DNA from: Holothuria scabra
Taxonomy: Eukaryota > Echinodermata > Holothuroidea > Aspidochirotida > Holothuriidae
NCBI GenBank assembly: GCA_037179385.1
Contig: CM074187.1
Location: 44,612,879 to 44,676,878 of the forward strand
Length of the DNA stretch: 64,000 nucleotides
Direction of reading: 5' to 3'
Of this stretch, positions 60,341 through 64,000 are shown in pieces; the stretch's first letter is position 1, and the number at the start of each line of letters is the position of its first letter. The notes beneath the pieces were generated by a model that ran no database searches, was not told the origin of the DNA, and was given only the letters and a program-made list of their open reading frames with translations. A program made the translations under genes and the position numbers.

Positions 60341-61105
60341 AGTGGTATCTTTTATCTGGAAATTTTCTGGTCATTTTACAATAATTTCCTTTTATTTTGT
60401 TTTATTGAAGTACCAATTTTATTGCAAATAAAAGCTCGAAATAATGATTGCTTGGATTTTACTTACAAGTCGGTGGGAAATGCTATTTCCGGCGACTGTC
60501 TGAGTGGTCGTGATTTTTCAAAATTTTCTGTACGCTCCGCGCCAAAATATGGTGGCGCTCCGCTTGATCTTTCGCTCAGAATTAGATATTGGAGGCAGAG
60601 AAACACGTACGTCGTAACGGTAGCGTACGGAGGGGGAGGGGCATTGGACCATGTCTTTGCAGTTCACTTTGCCGTTCTATAACTTATTTTGAAGTGAGCA
60701 TGTTATTTCAAACGACAAACGAAGATGCGACTGCTTAGATTCTTCGTATGAGTCTGGAAAATGCTATCTCCGGCCATCTCCGCCCCAACTAATGGTGGCG
60801 TCCAACTAGGGCTAGATAATCTCTTTGACAGAATAACGTTTTGTGGCCAAGAAAAAACCGCAAACTAAGATGCTCCCGTTCGCCTATACGGATCGATGCT
60901 CTTTATTTTGACTCCTAAAAGTATGCAACGTTAATGACAAGCTTTACCTTGAGAGATAGCGTAATGGAATCTTGCACCATTTTGCATCTAGGTTCCTTGA
61001 AAACGCCAAAAATGTTCTTCCCCTCCCCTTAAACTCCTCCCCAAGGTCGGCGGTCACTGAACACATCGCATTACCCCCCCCCCCCTCAGAGAAACCCTGC
61101 GTACG
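60341..61105. mobile_element. Truncated hAT-like element
   Basis: Two internal units at about 60403-60540 and 60691-60800 match the units at 42.73-43.13 kb (GGGAAATGCTATTTCCGGCG-type motif and GTACGCTCCGCGC). The right end CGTACGTCACTG followed by GTACGTCC looks like a CAGTGACGTACG terminal repeat, but no left end was located. Confidence 0.5.
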
Positions 61106-62230
61106 TCACTGGTACGTCCCTATTGGCCGCTTTCTCTAAGTACAGCCCCCCCCCCCTTTTGAAATGTCTGGACAGATATGTCCAGGTAAAGTGTGTATAA
61201 AGTAGACTAAAAGGTCAGGCTGAGCCAAAGTTCGTGGGAAATGTAAAATTATGTAGGAGAGGTTATCTTCAGATTTGGCACTGAATTACGGAGTGCCCAA
61301 TAGCTTTGAATTCCATACATTTTCGCATGATTGTGGATTTGCTAATACATTTTTGTATGCTTTTCGACAGCGAAAAAGAAGTGGATGTATAAATGTTTAA
61401 AAATAATCACAGTTGTTAACTTACAGGCATCGTATATTTTCGCCTTTTCCAGTATTTCATTTTCTGCCAAACGACTCCCTCACTGTGCCTTTGTCTTCAA
61501 ATAACAGTGCGCAGGGCGTACTCTTGTGGCACAATCGTAGTTTACCCTCTAGAATCCCCTTCAAATGGTTAAAAGCCGTTTTACGCTAAAAAGGTTCTTT
61601 TCAGATTTGCATTAATTTAACTGAACTGTGATATTGTCAAATATAGACTCAGTTCAGTTACTTGAAGCAGAGAATGGTTAGGTTTGAACCGGCACCCACG
61701 GGTTCATCCTGTTTGTGTTGAGTACCGCTTGAGTTGTTTGGGGAAAATATGCAAATATAGACCGAATTCTACTTTGTTCGTACTGACATTACAACAAAGA
61801 GTGTCTTAATCAGGGTTTTCTTGATGGGGGCCACCTTAGACACAGTAGGAAATGGCATTTCCTAGATCTATATGTAGAATCTAAGCAGTTATTATTTTGA
61901 GCTTTCGATTGCAATTAAATGTTCCCTTCAATTATCCATAGGCACAGTGCAAAATGGAAAATAAAATTTATTTCTGCTTTGAGCAGTACGAAATAGTCTA
62001 CTTTAACTTCCCGTGGCCAGAGGCCAACTTTGATCTATACCGAAAATATTGGGGTTCATTTATCAAAAAATACATCTTTTCACGAATGATCTGTTTCATT
62101 TGGGGAATAAGGAAGCACTTGAACGAGAAAAACGTGTTGGGACAGGGCAAAAGTTTTAACGATTAGAATTCCACCGATCGCAGTGAAGTCCCTAGATGAC
62201 CAACACTTCGGACAACTTTTTCAGGCGAGA
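61106..62230. other. No gene recognised
   Basis: AT-rich. An inverted GGAAATGGCATTTCC motif near 61849-61864 relates to the hAT-like repeats. Nothing coding supported. Confidence 0.4.
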
Positions 62231-62419
62231 CAGTTTGGGGAGTAATTCAACGGAAAACGGTCAACTCCATTACTTCTTAAATAAATATCATGAAGTTTAA
62301 CTGGACCATGCGTAAGCTTAACATTTAAATTATAAAGACTAAAGGGGATATTTGTGGCATAAGGTATCACAGGAAATGAATTAGATTGATAAATCCGACG
62401 CATCTTTTATTTCCCTAAA

Positions 62420-63650
62420 GAATAGTCTCCCCTATAGCCGTTTTTTGTTGCATCTAGAAACACAGTTGTGTCATCTGCATATTGCATGAGTTTCATCTCA
62501 GCATTATTAATGCTGATACCACAAATGTTACTACTCACTTGAATTTTAAGAGCTTGAACTTCAGCCGCAAGGAGAAATAAATAAGGGCTTAAGGGGCAAA
62601 CCTGCCGTACGCCTCTTTGGAGGGGACAGATTCCATAGGCACACTTATTAAGTTATAGACAGTCTTAATGCAATTTTGAAAATCCCTGCTAAAATTGAAG
62701 TAACTCAGAGTTCTATGAATAAAGAGCCATTCGATTTTATCGAAGACCTTTTCAAAGTCAACTAGGAAAAGAAAATCGGTAAATATACTTTGTTTACAAT
62801 AATCAATTAAATCTAAAACAAACCTTATAACTCAATAAATCTTCCCTTTAAAAAAAACTGGTTTGCTGAGGGCCTATTAAAGTATGGATCACGGTGTTTA
62901 ATCTTAAAGCGGTTGACTTTGCTCCTATTTTATAATCTGTATATAAAAGTGAAATTGGTCGGTAGTTTATAGCTGAGTTGGATCTTTGTTAGGTTTTAAA
63001 ATAAGCGTAACAATACCTCTAGACTGTTCGGTGGACTATTCACCTTTCTTATTACCATAGTTTAAGGCATCAACTACTAAATTGCCTATCAAGGACCAGA
63101 ACATCTTCTAAAAATTAACAGAAAGCCCATCACTACCAGGTGACTTATCACTTTTCATTAAAAAAAAGTGCTTAAGGACTCTCATTTTATGTAAATTCAC
63201 CTTCACATGATTCTAAATCTAAATTTTGTAGATTTTGAAAAGGAAGATCATCAAAAAGGGTCCTGGGTTGTATCTGATGGAACTATAAAGTGAACTATGG
63301 AAAACTCTATAATCTCATTGAGAATATCGTTCTTAGAGGTTATAATGTCACCCGAATTCCTTTTTAGAGTAAAAATCGAGTTAGTTTTATTTCTTTCAAG
63401 TTAAAAAGTTAAAAAATACTTTGTTTTTCTCTCCTCCTTTTTCTATCCACCGGGCTGGTGACCTAATAATGGTACCTTGAAGCTTATAAGCAAAGTAATT
63501 TTAAAAGCTCCGTTTGTGCAATTCGAAATAAATTTCTAACCTCATCTCACTCATGAAGGTACGTATCCTTTTCAAGTTCTACAATTCGATGCACCAGCTC
63601 ATGTTCCCTTGCCTGTTCCTGTCTCGCAAACTCTTTTGAATACTTAATGG
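62420..63650 (-). pseudogene. Decayed LINE reverse transcriptase (L1/Tx1-like)
   Basis: In order on the minus strand and in shifting frames: RSPARWIE (near 63450), SDKSPGSDGLSVNF (63110-63150), NYRPISLLYTDYKIG (about 62920-62970), LVDFEKVFDKIEW (62728-62768), SKEAYGRFAP (about 62595-62625; usual family form GVRQGCPLSP) and MQYADDTTVFLDA (62450-62487) with the YADD catalytic box. These are the landmark blocks of a non-LTR reverse transcriptase. Several stops and frameshifts make it inactive. Endonuclease and 3' end not seen. Confidence 0.85.
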
Positions 63651-63664
63651 AGGTCTAACGGATA

Positions 63665-63961
63665 TTAAAACTGAGAAGCTCCCAGCGCGCCAAAGGATTC
63701 GTAGAGGTTTCCTTTTCGTTCACCAGAAGGATATAATTTGTCTTTACCGTATGAGCTGTTTGATGAAGATGCTATTGCGAATACTAAGCAGTCACCGCGC
63801 AATGCACAATTCCCAATGTAGTCAGTGGCCACGCTCACTGCTATCGGAGCACCGGTGTTTGCAATAATGTATCCGCTAACACGCGTTACCATGCACATGA
63901 TTCGATGATTGTGAGCTCTCTGGTACAGTGTTGCTAATCGTGCCTCCAATGACATCACCAT
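63665..63961 (-). CDS. Unassigned 98-codon open frame at window edge
   Basis: Complete ATG-to-stop frame starting MVMSLEARLATLYQRAHN and ending FGALGASQF. No domain recognised, no signal peptide. It borders the LINE relic and may be part of a repeat or a chance frame; an exon of a gene to the right is possible. Confidence 0.2.
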   Translation of the reverse strand: MVMSLEARLATLYQRAHNHRIMCMVTRVSGYIIANTGAPIAVSVATDYIGNCALRGDCLVFAIASSSNSSYGKDKLYPSGERKGNLYESFGALGASQF

Positions 63962-64000
63962 TTTGAGACGCGTTCACATACGTTTTTCCGCTTTCAAATT

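Noticed and set aside
61670..61760. Possible third tRNA-headed SINE (GGTTTGAACC near 61682)
   Set aside because: No A-box at the right distance and no shared body motif.

Overview
The window is AT-rich animal nuclear DNA. Its genes are split into small exons with GT/AG introns and lie in a landscape of transposable elements. The gene content is secreted fibrinogen-domain (FReD) proteins carrying TIL and EGF/VWC-like cysteine modules plus a class A GPCR. With tRNA-derived SINEs and many hAT-like elements, this suggests a marine invertebrate deuterostome, possibly an echinoderm such as a sea cucumber. That placement is inference, not proof. All recognisable host genes are on the minus strand.

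Layout. (1) 1-3.1 kb: a palindromic 'AGAGTG' repeat and a 1.8 kb hAT-like element with perfect 8-bp target-site duplications. (2) 4.3-9.7 kb: two exons of a rhodopsin-class GPCR (TM1-3 and TM4-5). TM6-7 is not found and probably lies left of the window. The 4.6 kb intron holds two tRNA-headed SINEs, a long-TIR MITE and a 5'-truncated, polyadenylated LINE tail with a 16-bp duplication. (3) 9.7-19 kb: no host gene except one doubtful exon near 13.8-14.0 kb; it contains a 370-bp (TAAC)n array and a TTAA-flanked piggyBac-type MITE. (4) 19.1-28.0 kb: fibrinogen-like gene A, eight exons, with an 11-nt deletion in its TIL exon. (5) 30.2 kb: a decayed orphan copy of a terminal fibrinogen exon. (6) 33.5-34.3 kb: an inverted-repeat element full of CCCAACA/TGTTGGG motifs. 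(7) 40.7-44.2 kb: nested DNA transposons. (8) 44.5-53.7 kb: fibrinogen-like gene B, eight exons, fully open, 516 codons. (9) 54-64 kb: no host gene recognised; another hAT-like element, dispersed repeats and a decayed LINE reverse transcriptase at the right end.

Genes A and B are tandem paralogues with identical exon phases: signal peptide, micro-exon, N-terminal part of a fibrinogen domain, TIL module, VWC/EGF-like module, complete fibrinogen domain. The first fibrinogen domain lacks the terminal exon that normally carries the calcium and ligand site; a TIL exon of the same entry phase sits in its place. Gene B looks functional and would be a secreted lectin-like or immune-type protein. Gene A, as written, stops early in its TIL domain. 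Together with the exon relic between them this is a small FReD cluster undergoing duplication and decay. Exon borders were worked out by hand from splice signals, phase continuity and alignment between the paralogues.
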